The notes under the pieces: generated by a model
What the model was told of the DNA's origin: nothing
Databases searched by the model: none
Seen by the model: only the letters and a program-made list of their open reading frames with translations
From: a bacterium
GTDB taxonomy: Bacteria > Patescibacteriota > Minisyncoccia > Minisyncoccales > JAGLPU01
Assembly (NCBI GenBank): GCA_030594935.1
Contig: JAUVEE010000003.1
Span: 1 to 25,936 of the forward strand
DNA: 25,936 nucleotides
Direction: 5' to 3'
Shown here: positions 13,714 through 22,190 of the stretch, piece by piece
How positions within the stretch are numbered: the first letter of the stretch is position 1
How the letters are laid out: the number at the start of each line of letters is the position of its first letter
Made by a program: the position numbers and the translations under genes

Positions 13714-15015
13714 TTAGAAAGTTTCGTATTCTCTCATTTGCAGCTGGGCGTTAATCTGCTTCATGGTGTCCAAGACCACGGCCACTACGATCAAGAGAGA
13801 TGTTCCTCCAATAAGAAATTGGAAGACTTCTATTTTTTCACTGGTTATCACTTGAATGACCGCGGGAACGATCGTAGGCAGCAAGGCGATTGTGGCCAAA
13901 GAAATAGACCCCACCAGCAAAACTCTGTTAAGAATAGCGGAAATAAAAGTGGAGGTGGAGGTTCCCGGCCTGATTCCGGGAACAAATCCGCCCATTTTCT
14001 GCAAGTTATTGGCAATGTTCTTGGGGTCAAAAGTCACCGCGGTATAGAAATAAGTGAACATGATGACTAAAGCGAAATAGAAAACTCCGTGGATCCAGGG
14101 ATTTTCAAAAAAAGCGCCCATACTGACGGCAATACTGCCCACAACTCCTCCCACTCCGCCCAAAAATCCGGCCACCATTCCCGGAAACATCATAATAGAC
14201 AAAGCAAAAATAATCGGAATAACTCCGGCTGGATTAATGTTCAAAGGCAGATAAGTGGAGGTTCCGCCGTACATTTTCATTCCTCTCACTCTTTTGGCGT
14301 AAGAGATCGGGATATTGCGCCGAGCTTCATTAATTAAGACAATTCCGGCGATAATAGCCAAAGCCATCGCAAAGAAAAGGAAATAGGGGAAAACTTTTGA
14401 AGCGTCCCAATCAACGAACATCCCTAAAATACTGCTGGGAAAAGAAGAGATAATACCGGCAAAAATCAATAAAGAAACTCCGTTGCCGATTCCTTTTTCA
14501 GTGATTAATTCTCCCAGCCACATCAAGATCACGGCGCCGGCGGTAATCGCCGCGATGGCGCTAAGAAGCATAAAAGGCGAAAGCGGCTCAATGATCGGGG
14601 GGTCCTGCCTTTGCAAAATCGTTATCATGGCGTATCCTTGAACCATGGCCAAAGGAACCGTTAAAAGCCGGCCGTATTGGTTAAACTTCTGCCGCCCCTC
14701 TTCTCCTTCTTCCTTATACATTTTTTCAAAGGCGGGAATGACCATCGTTAACAGCTGGAGAATAATAACCGCGGTAATATAGGGGCCCAAGCCCAGCATT
14801 ACCAGAGAAAAATTGCCCAAAGCTCCGCCGGAAAAAACATCTAAAAGCCCCAGCATTTTGAATTGTTCAAAAAGCTTTTCCAGGCTGGTGGAATCAATTC
14901 CCGGAATGGGAACATTGGCCATTATCCGGAAAATAACAAAAATCGCCAAAACAAAAAGCACTTTTTTGCGCAAATCCGGTATTCTGAATATTTGAACAAT
15001 TTTATTCAACCACAT
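13714..15015 (-). CDS. secY: protein translocase subunit SecY
   Basis: SecY is the channel of the Sec translocon in the inner membrane. The 433-residue protein has about ten membrane segments. Typical marks are the start (KIVQIFRIPDLRKKVLF), FGIFRI-like IFVIFRIMANVPIPGID, GLGPYITAVIILQLL, the cytoplasmic loop RRNIPISYAKRV before helix 7, and the LPLNINPAGVIPIIFA stretch. The end, MKQINAQLQMREYE, matches the normal C-terminus. It would export the prepilin-like proteins on the left. It is encoded between rplO (2 nt) and adk. Confidence 0.97.
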   Translation of the reverse strand: MWLNKIVQIFRIPDLRKKVLFVLAIFVIFRIMANVPIPGIDSTSLEKLFEQFKMLGLLDVFSGGALGNFSLVMLGLGPYITAVIILQLLTMVIPAFEKMYKEEGEEGRQKFNQYGRLLTVPLAMVQGYAMITILQRQDPPIIEPLSPFMLLSAIAAITAGAVILMWLGELITEKGIGNGVSLLIFAGIISSFPSSILGMFVDWDASKVFPYFLFFAMALAIIAGIVLINEARRNIPISYAKRVRGMKMYGGTSTYLPLNINPAGVIPIIFALSIMMFPGMVAGFLGGVGGVVGSIAVSMGAFFENPWIHGVFYFALVIMFTYFYTAVTFDPKNIANNLQKMGGFVPGIRPGTSTSTFISAILNRVLLVGSISLATIALLPTIVPAVIQVITSEKIEVFQFLIGGTSLLIVVAVVLDTMKQINAQLQMREYETF

Positions 15016-15017
15016 AA

Positions 15018-15449
15018 TTATTTTACCGTGCCCTTAACTTCAATAATATCGTTTTTAGCGGCTTCGGACAACTGGCAATTTTCAACATGCAAAGCCTTGG
15101 TCAGCTTTCCCTGCCCCAGGATCTTTACTGCCGGCGTTTTTCCTTTTGCTCGGGCAATCAATTTCTTCTCCAGCAAGGTTTGCGGATTAACGGAATCGTT
15201 TTCCTGAAAACTCTTTTCCAGCACTCCAAGATTAACTACGGCCGCTTTGTTGGGGTTCGCACTAAATCTATATCCTTTCAGCTTGGGATATTTTTTAATC
15301 ATGCTCCTCACTATCGGTTCATAGTTTGTTCCGGCCCGGGATTTTTGCCCCTTCATTCCCCTTCCGGAATAAGTTCCTTTCTTTCCGCCCCGGCCGATTC
15401 TTTTTTTCTTCTTCAGTTTATGGATTGGTTTTAATTCGTGCAGCTGCAT
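15018..15449 (-). CDS. rplO: 50S ribosomal protein uL15
   Basis: 143 residues. The Gly-rich start is the uL15 pattern: MQLHELKPIHKLKKKKRIGRG, then GKKGTYSGRGMKGQKSRAG. VNLGVLEK and VKILGQGKLTKAL follow. It starts 1 nt from the end of rpsE; in most bacteria rpmD (uL30) lies between these two, and here there is no room for it. That absence is a known trait of CPR ribosomes. Confidence 0.97.
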   Translation of the reverse strand: MQLHELKPIHKLKKKKRIGRGGKKGTYSGRGMKGQKSRAGTNYEPIVRSMIKKYPKLKGYRFSANPNKAAVVNLGVLEKSFQENDSVNPQTLLEKKLIARAKGKTPAVKILGQGKLTKALHVENCQLSEAAKNDIIEVKGTVK

Positions 15450-15450
15450 G

Positions 15451-15927
15451 TTATTTCTTTATTTTTAAACTTTTTAAAGCCTTAATAACGGCCTTGGCAT
15501 TATTCAGCTTATTAGTGGTTTTGCCCAGCATCTTTGAAGAAATATTCCTTATTCCCGCCAATAAACAAATAACCCTGACCGTTCCGCCGGCAACCAAGCC
15601 TCTTCCTTTTGTCTGCGGCCTCAACATGATTTTAGCCGCTCCGAATTTTACGTTGACTTCATAAGGAATGGTTTCCTCCACAATGGGAACTTCCACTAAA
15701 TGCTTTTTAGCCACCTTGATCCCTTTTTCAATAGCTTGAGCCACGTCAACGCCTTTGCCGATTCCCAAACCCACTTTTCCTTTCTTGTCTCCAATGATCA
15801 TTGTCGCCCTAAAGCGAAAACGGCGTCCTCCGGCTGAAACACGCGTCACTCTGGCCAAGTCAAGCAATTTTGAGTCAAATTCGTCCTTTGGTTTTGATTT
15901 TCCTTTGGAAAATGGTTTCTTAAACAT
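15451..15927 (-). CDS. rpsE: 30S ribosomal protein uS5
   Basis: 158 residues with both uS5 parts. First is the double-stranded-RNA-binding-like N-terminal domain (VSAGGRRFRFRATMIIGDKKGKVG). Then comes the C-terminal domain with LRPQTKGRGLVAGGTVRVI and LAGIRNISSKMLG. uS5 sits at the mRNA entry and helps decoding accuracy. It is followed directly by rplO without rpmD. Confidence 0.97.
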   Translation of the reverse strand: MFKKPFSKGKSKPKDEFDSKLLDLARVTRVSAGGRRFRFRATMIIGDKKGKVGLGIGKGVDVAQAIEKGIKVAKKHLVEVPIVEETIPYEVNVKFGAAKIMLRPQTKGRGLVAGGTVRVICLLAGIRNISSKMLGKTTNKLNNAKAVIKALKSLKIKK

Positions 15928-15934
15928 AATCTTA

Positions 15935-16273
15935 TTAAAATTTTAGGCCGGCTTCCCGAGCTCCTTCGGCCAGCGCTTTTACTCTTCCGTGATATTTGTG
16001 TCCGCTCCGGTCAAAAACCACTTTTTTAATTTTAGCGGCTATCGCTTTAGCGGCGATTTCTTTGCCCACTTCGGCGGCTTTAGCTGTTTTTTCTCCTTTC
16101 TTGTTCTTATCATTCAAGCTCAAAATCGTCTCTCTTTTTTCGTCGTTTATTAATTGGGCGGAAATATGCTTGCTGGAGCGGGAAACGCAAAGGCGCGGGA
16201 CCTTAGCCGTTCCGATAACTTTGGCGCGGACGCGCTTATGGCGTCTCTGTAATTTTTCTTGTTTTTTTAACAT
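15935..16273 (-). CDS. rplR: 50S ribosomal protein uL18
   Basis: 112 residues, the normal bacterial length. The basic N-terminus (KKQEKLQRRHKRVRAKV) is followed by PRLCVSRSSKHISAQLINDE and the conserved end FDRSGHKYHGRVKALAEGAREAGLKF. uL18 binds 5S rRNA together with uL5 in the central protuberance. It lies between rplF and rpsE in the standard order. Confidence 0.97.
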   Translation of the reverse strand: MLKKQEKLQRRHKRVRAKVIGTAKVPRLCVSRSSKHISAQLINDEKRETILSLNDKNKKGEKTAKAAEVGKEIAAKAIAAKIKKVVFDRSGHKYHGRVKALAEGAREAGLKF

Positions 16274-16278
16274 AATAT

Positions 16279-16812
16279 TTATCCGGCGGCGACTGCTTTT
16301 TTGCCCGCTTTTCTCTTTATTATTTCGCCGGCATATTTAATCCCTTTGCCTTTATACGGCTCCGGCGGTCTTACTTTCCTGATATTGGCGGCAATCTGCC
16401 CGACTAATTTCTTATCAATCCCGGCTACTGTCATAGCGCTTTTCTCCACCGTGAATTTTATCCCTTTAGGAGGAGCTATTTTCACTTGATGGCTGAAGCC
16501 GACATTTAAAACCAAGGTTTCCCCTTCTATGGCCGCTTTATAGCCCAGTCCTTCTATTTCCAATTTCTTTTCATATCCTTGAGTCACTCCTTCAATCATA
16601 TTGGCGATCAGGCTTCTGCTTAAACCCCAATAAGCGTTGTCTTCTGTTTTAAGGGAAACGATAATTTCGTTTTCTTTTGCTTCCAACCCAATTTCCGGCC
16701 TAATTTGCTGGGAGAGTTCTCCCTTAGGACCTTTGACTTCAACCAGATTGTTAGTGATTTTCACTTCCACTCCAGCCGGTATTATAATTGGTTTTTTGCC
16801 TACGCGACTCAT
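16279..16812 (-). CDS. rplF: 50S ribosomal protein uL6
   Basis: 177 residues. MSRVGKKPIIIPAGVEV is the family's usual start, so I use the ATG at 16812; an in-frame GTG at 16836 would overlap rpsH and add eight unrelated residues. The ribosome-contacting C-terminal part reads IRKVRPPEPYKGKGIKYAGEIIKRKAGK, as expected. No Shine-Dalgarno sequence is clear, and translation is probably coupled to rpsH, whose stop is 10 nt upstream. Confidence 0.95.
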   Translation of the reverse strand: MSRVGKKPIIIPAGVEVKITNNLVEVKGPKGELSQQIRPEIGLEAKENEIIVSLKTEDNAYWGLSRSLIANMIEGVTQGYEKKLEIEGLGYKAAIEGETLVLNVGFSHQVKIAPPKGIKFTVEKSAMTVAGIDKKLVGQIAANIRKVRPPEPYKGKGIKYAGEIIKRKAGKKAVAAG

Positions 16813-16822
16813 GATTGTATTA

Positions 16823-17212
16823 TTACCATATTTCACAAATTATTTCTCCGCCGGCTTTTTCTCTTCTGGCTTGTTTGTCAGTGAGCAGTCCTTTGGGGGT
16901 GGAAATTACGGCCAAGCCGTAGCCTCCCCTCACTCTTCTGATATCTTTGGACGCGCTGTAAATTCTCTGGCCGGGCTTTGACACCTTGCGCAATCCTTCA
17001 ATAGCCGGAATCTTATTATCGTATTTTAAATCAATCTTAATCTGCTTATTGTGTTTTTTGCCCATTTTTTCCACTTTAGCAACCAATTCTTCCTTGGCCA
17101 AGACCAAAGCCAGCTCATATTTAAACTTGGAAAAAGGCACCAAAACATCAGGCTTGGCAGCTGCCTGCGCGTTAACTATTCTATTAAGCATGTCTGCGAT
17201 TGGATCAGTCAT
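16823..17212 (-). CDS. rpsH: 30S ribosomal protein uS8
   Basis: 129 residues. It begins MTDPIADMLNRIVNAQAAAK and ends in the conserved block KDIRRVRGGYGLAVISTPKGLLTDKQARREKAGGEIICEIW. uS8 binds the central domain of 16S rRNA early in assembly. In E. coli it is also the repressor of the spc operon; I cannot see a mimic of its rRNA site here with confidence. Confidence 0.97.
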   Translation of the reverse strand: MTDPIADMLNRIVNAQAAAKPDVLVPFSKFKYELALVLAKEELVAKVEKMGKKHNKQIKIDLKYDNKIPAIEGLRKVSKPGQRIYSASKDIRRVRGGYGLAVISTPKGLLTDKQARREKAGGEIICEIW

Positions 17213-17216
17213 AATT

Positions 17217-17402
17217 TTACCAGCTGCTTTTTGTTACTCCGGGTATTAATCCTTTATTGGCTAACTCGCGGAAACAAATTCGGCATAACCCAAATTTCCT
17301 CATATAGCCTCTTTTCCGGCCGCAGCGGAAACAGCGCAAAACAATCCGGCTGCTGAATTTCGGTTTTTTCTTGGATTTTTCAATTTGAGCTTTAGTAGCC
17401 AT
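17217..17402 (-). CDS. rpsN: 30S ribosomal protein uS14, zinc-binding type (S14Z)
   Basis: 61 residues, the short zinc-dependent form. The four ligands are in [20 protein letters not shown], and the C-terminus [16 protein letters not shown] is standard. It lies between rplE and rpsH, as in most non-proteobacterial spc operons, with 4-5 nt on both sides. Confidence 0.97.
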   Translation of the reverse strand: MATKAQIEKSKKKPKFSSRIVLRCFRCGRKRGYMRKFGLCRICFRELANKGLIPGVTKSSW

Positions 17403-17407
17403 ATTCC

Positions 17408-17971
17408 TTATTTCTTAATTTTAATCGGAAATCCCAATGATTTTAATAATTCCAAACCTTGTTCTTTATCCCGGGCAGTGGTAACCACGCTGATTTCCAA
17501 GCCGAATATGAACCTGGTCTTTTCCGGCGAGATCTCCGGGAAAATAATATGCTCTTTTATCGCCAGATTCAAATTGCCCTGCTTGTCCACCGAATCAGCC
17601 TTAATTCCTTGAAAATCACGCTCCCGGGGCAGTACTATATTTATCAGCCTCTCCAAAAAATCATACATCATTTTCTTTCTTAAGACAACCATTGCTCCGA
17701 TCGCCATTCCTTCCCGCAGCTTGAATCCGGAGATTGATTTCTTGGCTTTGGTCAACACCGGAGCCTGCCCGCAAATAATGGCCAGATCATCACAAACAGC
17801 TTTGTTGATCTTTTTGCGCTCATCAGAGCCGGCGGAAGTCACTTTTCTTCCAAATCCGGTGTTGATCACCACTTTGGTGATTTTAGGCACGGCCATGATA
17901 TTTTTAAAGCCGTATTGCTTTTTTAAAGCCGGAGCCACTTCTTTTTTGTATTTTTCGGCTAATCTTATCAT
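17408..17971 (-). CDS. rplE: 50S ribosomal protein uL5
   Basis: 187 residues from the ATG at 17971, which overlaps the rplX stop in ATGA and gives the normal start [25 protein letters not shown] further up is unlikely. Conserved parts are [35 protein letters not shown], and the closing [26 protein letters not shown]. uL5 binds 5S rRNA and the P-site tRNA elbow. Confidence 0.95.
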   Translation of the reverse strand: MIRLAEKYKKEVAPALKKQYGFKNIMAVPKITKVVINTGFGRKVTSAGSDERKKINKAVCDDLAIICGQAPVLTKAKKSISGFKLREGMAIGAMVVLRKKMMYDFLERLINIVLPRERDFQGIKADSVDKQGNLNLAIKEHIIFPEISPEKTRFIFGLEISVVTTARDKEQGLELLKSLGFPIKIKK

Positions 17972-18273
17972 ATTTCTGCTTGGCATTTTTTGCAAATGCG
18001 GGTCTTTTTTTTATTCTCTACTTTGTATCCTATTCTGGTCGCTTTATTGCATTTGGGGCAAATAAGCTTAACGTCGGAAACGCTTATTGGTCCGGGACCT
18101 TCAATAACCTGCCCTTTTTCCCCTTGTTTCTTGGGCCGGACATGCTTTTTTCTGATATTTATTCCCTCTACCAAAACTCTGTCCTTAACCGGGAAAGCTT
18201 CTAAAACTTTGCCTTTGCGATTGCGGTCTTTTCCGGCAATTATTAATACTGTGTCGTCTTTCTTGATTTTCAT
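17968..18273 (-). CDS. rplX: 50S ribosomal protein uL24
   Basis: 101 residues. The KOW motif is at the start (KKDDTVLIIAGKDRNRKGKV), followed by VEGINIRKKHVRPKKQGEKGQ. The C-terminus has a CPKC and CKKC pair, a zinc ribbon common in many bacterial uL24 proteins. uL24 starts assembly of the large subunit. Overlap with rplE (ATGA) suggests coupling. Confidence 0.96.
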   Translation of the reverse strand: MKIKKDDTVLIIAGKDRNRKGKVLEAFPVKDRVLVEGINIRKKHVRPKKQGEKGQVIEGPGPISVSDVKLICPKCNKATRIGYKVENKKKTRICKKCQAEI

Positions 18274-18275
18274 AA

Positions 18276-18647
18276 TTAAACAATTTCTTGGGCTAAAGTG
18301 ACTATCTTGGCAAATCCTTTTTGTTTCAATTCTCTGGGAATCGGCCCTAAGATCCGGCCTCCTTTGGGGTTTTTGGTCTTGGCGTCAAGAATTACCGCGG
18401 CCGGCTCGTCAAAACGGATATAGGAGCCGTCAGCTCGGCGAAACAGCTTTTTCTGCCTGACAACCACGGCTCTGACCACCTCGTGCTTTTTAACCGATTT
18501 TCTGGGCTCGGCTTTCTTGACCGTAGCCACGATAATATCTCCTAATTGGGCGTATCTTCTTTTGCTGCCGCCTAAAACCTTAAAGCATTGGATAACCTTT
18601 GCTCCGGAATTGTCAGCTACTTTTAACATTGTTTGCGGTTGGATCAT
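18276..18647 (-). CDS. rplN: 50S ribosomal protein uL14
   Basis: 123 residues, nearly the invariant length. It starts [21 protein letters not shown], has [21 protein letters not shown], and closes with [23 protein letters not shown]. uL14 lies at the subunit interface and is the docking point of the silencing factor RsfS. Confidence 0.98.
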   Translation of the reverse strand: MIQPQTMLKVADNSGAKVIQCFKVLGGSKRRYAQLGDIIVATVKKAEPRKSVKKHEVVRAVVVRQKKLFRRADGSYIRFDEPAAVILDAKTKNPKGGRILGPIPRELKQKGFAKIVTLAQEIV

Positions 18648-18651
18648 ATTG

Positions 18652-18885
18652 CTAAATTTTCTTTATCACTTTCCATCTTTTCCCTTTGCTTAAAGGCCTG
18701 GTTTCTTCAATCACCACTTTGTCTCCCACTTCGTATTTGCTTTCCTGGACATCAGCCTTGTATCCTTTATGGAATTTATACTTCCTCTTATACTTGGGAT
18801 GCTCTTTGATCTGCTCAACCCTCACTACAACTGTTTTTTGCATTTTATCAGAAGTGACGGTACCTTTTAATTGTCGTTTTGGCAT
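18652..18885 (-). CDS. rpsQ: 30S ribosomal protein uS17
   Basis: 77 residues with the OB-fold pattern: [57 protein letters not shown]. It binds the 5' domain of 16S rRNA. The gene is 5 nt downstream of rpmC and 4 nt upstream of rplN. Confidence 0.97.
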   Translation of the reverse strand: MPKRQLKGTVTSDKMQKTVVVRVEQIKEHPKYKRKYKFHKGYKADVQESKYEVGDKVVIEETRPLSKGKRWKVIKKI

Positions 18886-18890
18886 GTTTA

Positions 18891-19067
18891 TTATTTAAGC
18901 AAGGTTAATATTCGAGCAATTTCTTTTTTGGTTTCTCTAACTGCTTTCACGTTCTTGACTTTGCCGGAAACCAAACTAAAGCGCAGCTGGCAAAGCTTGT
19001 CATATTTTTCCGGCAGTAATTTGTTCAAATCTGTTTTTGATTTTCGGCGCAGTTCAGTGATCTTCAT
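18891..19067 (-). CDS. rpmC: 50S ribosomal protein uL29
   Basis: Only 58 residues. It is the two-helix coiled coil of uL29: [18 protein letters not shown], then [30 protein letters not shown]. The normal LRFQ..SGQL core appears as [10 protein letters not shown]. The ATG at 19067 follows the rplP stop at 19069 by 1 nt. uL29 lies at the peptide exit, near the trigger-factor site. Confidence 0.93.
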   Translation of the reverse strand: MKITELRRKSKTDLNKLLPEKYDKLCQLRFSLVSGKVKNVKAVRETKKEIARILTLLK

Positions 19068-19068
19068 A

Positions 19069-19473
19069 TTATCTTTTGATAAATTTAGTTTCTATGGGCA
19101 ATTTGGCCGAAGCTTTGCGCAGGGCTTCCTTGGCCTGTTCTTCGCTTATTCCATCGATCTCAAAAAGTATTCTGCCCGGTTTAATGGGGAAACTGTAAAA
19201 TTCAACTCCTCCTTTTCCTCCGCCCATTGGCGTTTCCGCTCCTTTTCTGGTTACCGGCTTATCCGGAAAAATCCTAATCCAAAGTTTTCCTCCTCGGCGC
19301 AAGTATCTGATGATCGCTCTTCTGGCCGCTTCGATCTGGCGGGAAGTGATCCATTTGGTTCCCATGCTTTTAAGGCCAAAAGCGCCAAAGCTCATTCTGG
19401 TGCCTCTGGTTTCATTGCCTTTGGAAACTCCTTTGAACCATTTTTTGTGTTTTACTTTATTCGGTAATAACAT
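19069..19473 (-). CDS. rplP: 50S ribosomal protein uL16
   Basis: 134 residues, slightly shorter than the usual 136-144. It starts [15 protein letters not shown] and holds [37 protein letters not shown] and GRILFEIDG. uL16 positions tRNA at the A site. A possible promoter lies directly upstream in the 30-nt gap after rpsC. Confidence 0.97.
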   Translation of the reverse strand: MLLPNKVKHKKWFKGVSKGNETRGTRMSFGAFGLKSMGTKWITSRQIEAARRAIIRYLRRGGKLWIRIFPDKPVTRKGAETPMGGGKGGVEFYSFPIKPGRILFEIDGISEEQAKEALRKASAKLPIETKFIKR

Positions 19474-19475
19474 AT

Positions 19476-19503
19476 ATTATACACAAATTTCTCTTTTTGT
19501 AAA
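19476..19503 (-). promoter_or_regulatory. possible internal promoter before rplP (TTTACA, TATAAT)
   Basis: On the minus strand TTTACA (19498-19503) and TATAAT (19476-19481) are 16 bp apart, in one of the few real gaps of the cluster. The -10 ends 2 nt before the rplP ATG, so a transcript from here would be leaderless or start inside the gene. AT-richness could produce this match by chance. Confidence 0.4.
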
Positions 19504-20151
19504 TTAAAACTTTTCTCCTTTATAGATCCAAACCTTTATCCCGACAGTTCCGTAAGTGCAGACAGCCTTGGACTCGGCATAATCTATCTCCGCTCGTATG
19601 GTTTGACGCGGAAGAGAGCCTTGTTTCAGCCATTCCCTTCGGGCGATATCAGCGCCGTCCAAGCGGCCGGAAACTTCAATTCTAGCTCCTTTTACTCCCG
19701 GAGAGCTCATTATTTTTTGCAAACCTTGTTTGATTATCTTTCGGTAACGCACTCTTTTCTTGAATTGGAAAGCCGCCCATTCTCCCACTAGCTTGGCTTT
19801 GTTCCAATAATCCTTGATCTCCTTGATCTCAATTTTTACTTCTGTTTTTGGGCCGTCTTCTTTATTGATAAACTTTTTACTGATAGTCTTTTTCAAGTCT
19901 TCAACTCCGGTGCCTCCCCGGCCGATAACCAATCCGGGACGGGAGGTGTTGATAATAACGATCACTTTGCCGGAAAACCTTTCAATCTCAATAGACTCAA
20001 TTCCGCATTCCTGCAGTTTGCCTTCCAAGTATTCCCTGATTCTAAAATCCTCTTCCAAATGCTGGGAAAGCTTTTTCTTGCTGAACCAGCGTGAATCCCA
20101 GTCAGCTGTTTCTCTTATTCTAAATATTTTAGGATGAACTTTATGTGACAT
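19504..20151 (-). CDS. rpsC: 30S ribosomal protein uS3
   Basis: 215 residues. The start is MSHKVHPKIFRIRETADWDSRWF. The KH motif VIGRGGTGVEDLKKTISKKF is near residue 75, and the C-terminal GADIARREWLKQGSLPRQTIRAEIDY ends in GIKVWIYKGE. uS3 lines the mRNA entry tunnel and acts in helicase activity. The start MSHKVHPK resembles that of many Patescibacteria (usually MGQKVHP elsewhere); this last remark is from general knowledge. Confidence 0.97.
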   Translation of the reverse strand: MSHKVHPKIFRIRETADWDSRWFSKKKLSQHLEEDFRIREYLEGKLQECGIESIEIERFSGKVIVIINTSRPGLVIGRGGTGVEDLKKTISKKFINKEDGPKTEVKIEIKEIKDYWNKAKLVGEWAAFQFKKRVRYRKIIKQGLQKIMSSPGVKGARIEVSGRLDGADIARREWLKQGSLPRQTIRAEIDYAESKAVCTYGTVGIKVWIYKGEKF

Positions 20152-20159
20152 GTTTATTA

Positions 20160-20648
20160 TTAAAAGGCTTTGCGCCGGTATGTTTTTTTAGTTGTTTTTT
20201 GCGTTTTTGGCATAATAATGTCTTTTTCAGTTCTTTTGCTTGTTCTTCTGGTTCTTACTTTCTTAGCGGTTTTAACTTCGGACTTGGCTTCCTTCTTGGT
20301 CTTGGTTTTCTGGCCCGCAATCTCTTCTAAAACAATGGTTACGTGGGATGTCCTTTTCAAGATCTCGGCGGCTCTTCCTCTGGACTGAGCGTGCCATCTT
20401 TTGGATTTCGGCCCTTCATCTACGGTGATTTTGGTGATAAATAAATTGGTTTTATCCAGCTTGAAATTGTTTTCCGCGTTGGCTACGGCTGAATTCAAAA
20501 GCTTTAATAAAGGAGCGGCTGTTCTTTTAACCATAAAAGCTAAAGCGGCCTGAGCTTTCTCAACTTTTTCCCCCCTGACCGCGTCGGCCACCAGGCGGAC
20601 TTTGCGCGGAGCAATATGTAAATAACGGAATTTGGCTGTAACTAACAT
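20160..20648 (-). CDS. rplV: 50S ribosomal protein uL22 with a basic C-terminal tail
   Basis: 162 residues, against a usual ~110. The core (AKFRYLHIAPRKVRLVADAVRG to HVTIVLEE) is normal and includes the RGRA loop tip region that lines the exit tunnel. The last ~50 residues are a low-complexity Lys/Thr/Arg tail (KTKTKKEAKSEVKTAKKVRTRR and on), probably disordered and rRNA-binding. Long basic tails of this type are common in compact CPR ribosomes, but I cannot say what this one contacts. Confidence 0.95.
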   Translation of the reverse strand: MLVTAKFRYLHIAPRKVRLVADAVRGEKVEKAQAALAFMVKRTAAPLLKLLNSAVANAENNFKLDKTNLFITKITVDEGPKSKRWHAQSRGRAAEILKRTSHVTIVLEEIAGQKTKTKKEAKSEVKTAKKVRTRRTSKRTEKDIIMPKTQKTTKKTYRRKAF

Positions 20649-20650
20649 AA

Positions 20651-20965
20651 TTAAGCTTTAGCTTTTTCTTGAGCGGTTTCCGCTGATTTGGCGTCCATTT
20701 CTTTCTGCATCTTGCCTCCGTGCCGGCCAAACTTAGTGGTGGGAGAAAATTCACCCAGCTTATGGCCGACCATATCTTCGGTAACATATACCGGGATATG
20801 CTCTTTGCCATTATGCACGCCAAAAGTAAAACCGACCATTTCCGGAGTAATGCTGGCCGCTCGCGCCCAGGTCTTGATCAGGTTTTTTTCTCCGGGTTTC
20901 TGGTTCAGCACTTTCTTTATTAATTTTGCGTCCATATACGGACCTTTTTTTAAGCTTCGTGACAT
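20651..20965 (-). CDS. rpsS: 30S ribosomal protein uS19
   Basis: 104 residues. [40 protein letters not shown] and [20 protein letters not shown] form the standard protein; the final ~15 residues (an Ala/Lys/Glu tail) are extra. uS19 sits in the 30S head and contacts uS13. It is 2 nt from rplV. Confidence 0.97.
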   Translation of the reverse strand: MSRSLKKGPYMDAKLIKKVLNQKPGEKNLIKTWARAASITPEMVGFTFGVHNGKEHIPVYVTEDMVGHKLGEFSPTTKFGRHGGKMQKEMDAKSAETAQEKAKA

Positions 20966-20969
20966 AAGG

Positions 20970-21800
20970 CTATTTTTTCTTTACTCTTCTTTGAATAATA
21001 AACTTATTGGAATATTTTTTCTTTTTCCTGGTTTTAACTCCCAGCGCCAATTTTCCCCAAGGAGTTTTCGGAGCCGGCATGCCGATCGGGCTTCTTCCCT
21101 CTCCTCCTCCGTGCGGGTGGTCGCAAGGGTTCATGGCTGATCCTCTGACAGTCGGCCGTTTGCCTAAATAACGATTTCTGCCCGCTTTGCCGATATTAAG
21201 ATAATGATGTTCGGGATTGGAAACCGCCCCGATTGAAGCAAAACATTTCTGAAACACTTTTCTTATTTCATTGGAGGGCAGCTGCAAGTGGGTGTACTTT
21301 CCTTCATGAGCCAATACTTTAGCTCCTGTTCCAGCCGCGCGCATGAGCAAACCTCCCTTGCCCGGCTCCATTTCCACGTTATGGACTACGGTTCCCACCG
21401 GAATATTCTTTACTTGCATCCGGTTTCCTATTTTTATATCGGCTTTTTCCGCGGCAATGATCTCCGCGCCCTCTTTCAATTTATGAGGGGCGAGAATATA
21501 TCTCTTGGTTCCATCCTGATATTGGATCAAAGCGATAAAACAAGTGCGGTTCGGGTCGTATTCCAAGGCGATCACTTTAGCCGGCTGATCAATTCTTTCT
21601 TGGCCGAATTCTATCATCCGGTACATCCTTTTCACTCCGCCGCCTCGGTGGCGGACAGTGATCCGGCCGGCGCTGTTTCGTCCGGCTCTTTTTTTTAAGG
21701 GCTGCAGCAGCTTCTTTTCCGGTTTTTTATTGGTCAAAACGGAAAAATCTGTTCCGGTCATCTGTCTTCTTGATGGTGTTGTCGGTTTATACTTCTTCAT
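20970..21800 (-). CDS. rplB: 50S ribosomal protein uL2
   Basis: 276 residues, the normal length. It has [14 protein letters not shown] at the start, [17 protein letters not shown], and [18 protein letters not shown] near the peptidyl-transferase centre with its conserved His. The basic end [17 protein letters not shown] is also typical. uL2 is needed for subunit association and the peptidyl-transferase fold. Confidence 0.98.
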   Translation of the reverse strand: MKKYKPTTPSRRQMTGTDFSVLTNKKPEKKLLQPLKKRAGRNSAGRITVRHRGGGVKRMYRMIEFGQERIDQPAKVIALEYDPNRTCFIALIQYQDGTKRYILAPHKLKEGAEIIAAEKADIKIGNRMQVKNIPVGTVVHNVEMEPGKGGLLMRAAGTGAKVLAHEGKYTHLQLPSNEIRKVFQKCFASIGAVSNPEHHYLNIGKAGRNRYLGKRPTVRGSAMNPCDHPHGGGEGRSPIGMPAPKTPWGKLALGVKTRKKKKYSNKFIIQRRVKKK

Positions 21801-21801
21801 G

Positions 21802-22185
21802 TTACTGGGCCAATATCTCTATTTTCTGGCCTTGTTTAACGATAACAATAGCTTTTTTATAGCCTTTTTTAATTCCCATGGTCCGACCAACTCTTTTTCT
21901 TTTAGAAGGAACTTTGATTATTTTTGTTCCAATAACTTCCACTTTATACAGTTCTTCGATCGCTCTTTTTATTTCTGTCTTTTTTGCTTTGGGCCATACT
22001 TTAAAGGTGTATTGGTTTTGTTCGCTCAAAGCAGTCGCTTTTTCGGAAATATGGGGAGATTTCAGCACTCGGTAAGCGCTGATACTGGTCCCCGGCGCCA
22101 AAGAAACAGCAGTTTTCTTTTCAACTGTTTTTTTCTCTTTCTTTGGTTTCTTGTCTTCTTTTTTAAAAACGTCAAGTATCGCCAT
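21802..22185 (-). CDS. rplW: 50S ribosomal protein uL23 with an N-terminal extension
   Basis: 127 residues. The uL23 core begins about residue 37 ([27 protein letters not shown]) and ends [17 protein letters not shown]. The first ~30 residues are a Lys/Glu-rich addition. uL23 forms the docking site for trigger factor, SRP and SecY at the exit tunnel. Confidence 0.96.
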   Translation of the reverse strand: MAILDVFKKEDKKPKKEKKTVEKKTAVSLAPGTSISAYRVLKSPHISEKATALSEQNQYTFKVWPKAKKTEIKRAIEELYKVEVIGTKIIKVPSKRKRVGRTMGIKKGYKKAIVIVKQGQKIEILAQ

Positions 22186-22190
22186 GTTTC

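Noticed and set aside
18871..19467. Plus-strand open frame of 198 codons
   Set aside because: It is antisense to rpmC and rplP, both of which are certain.
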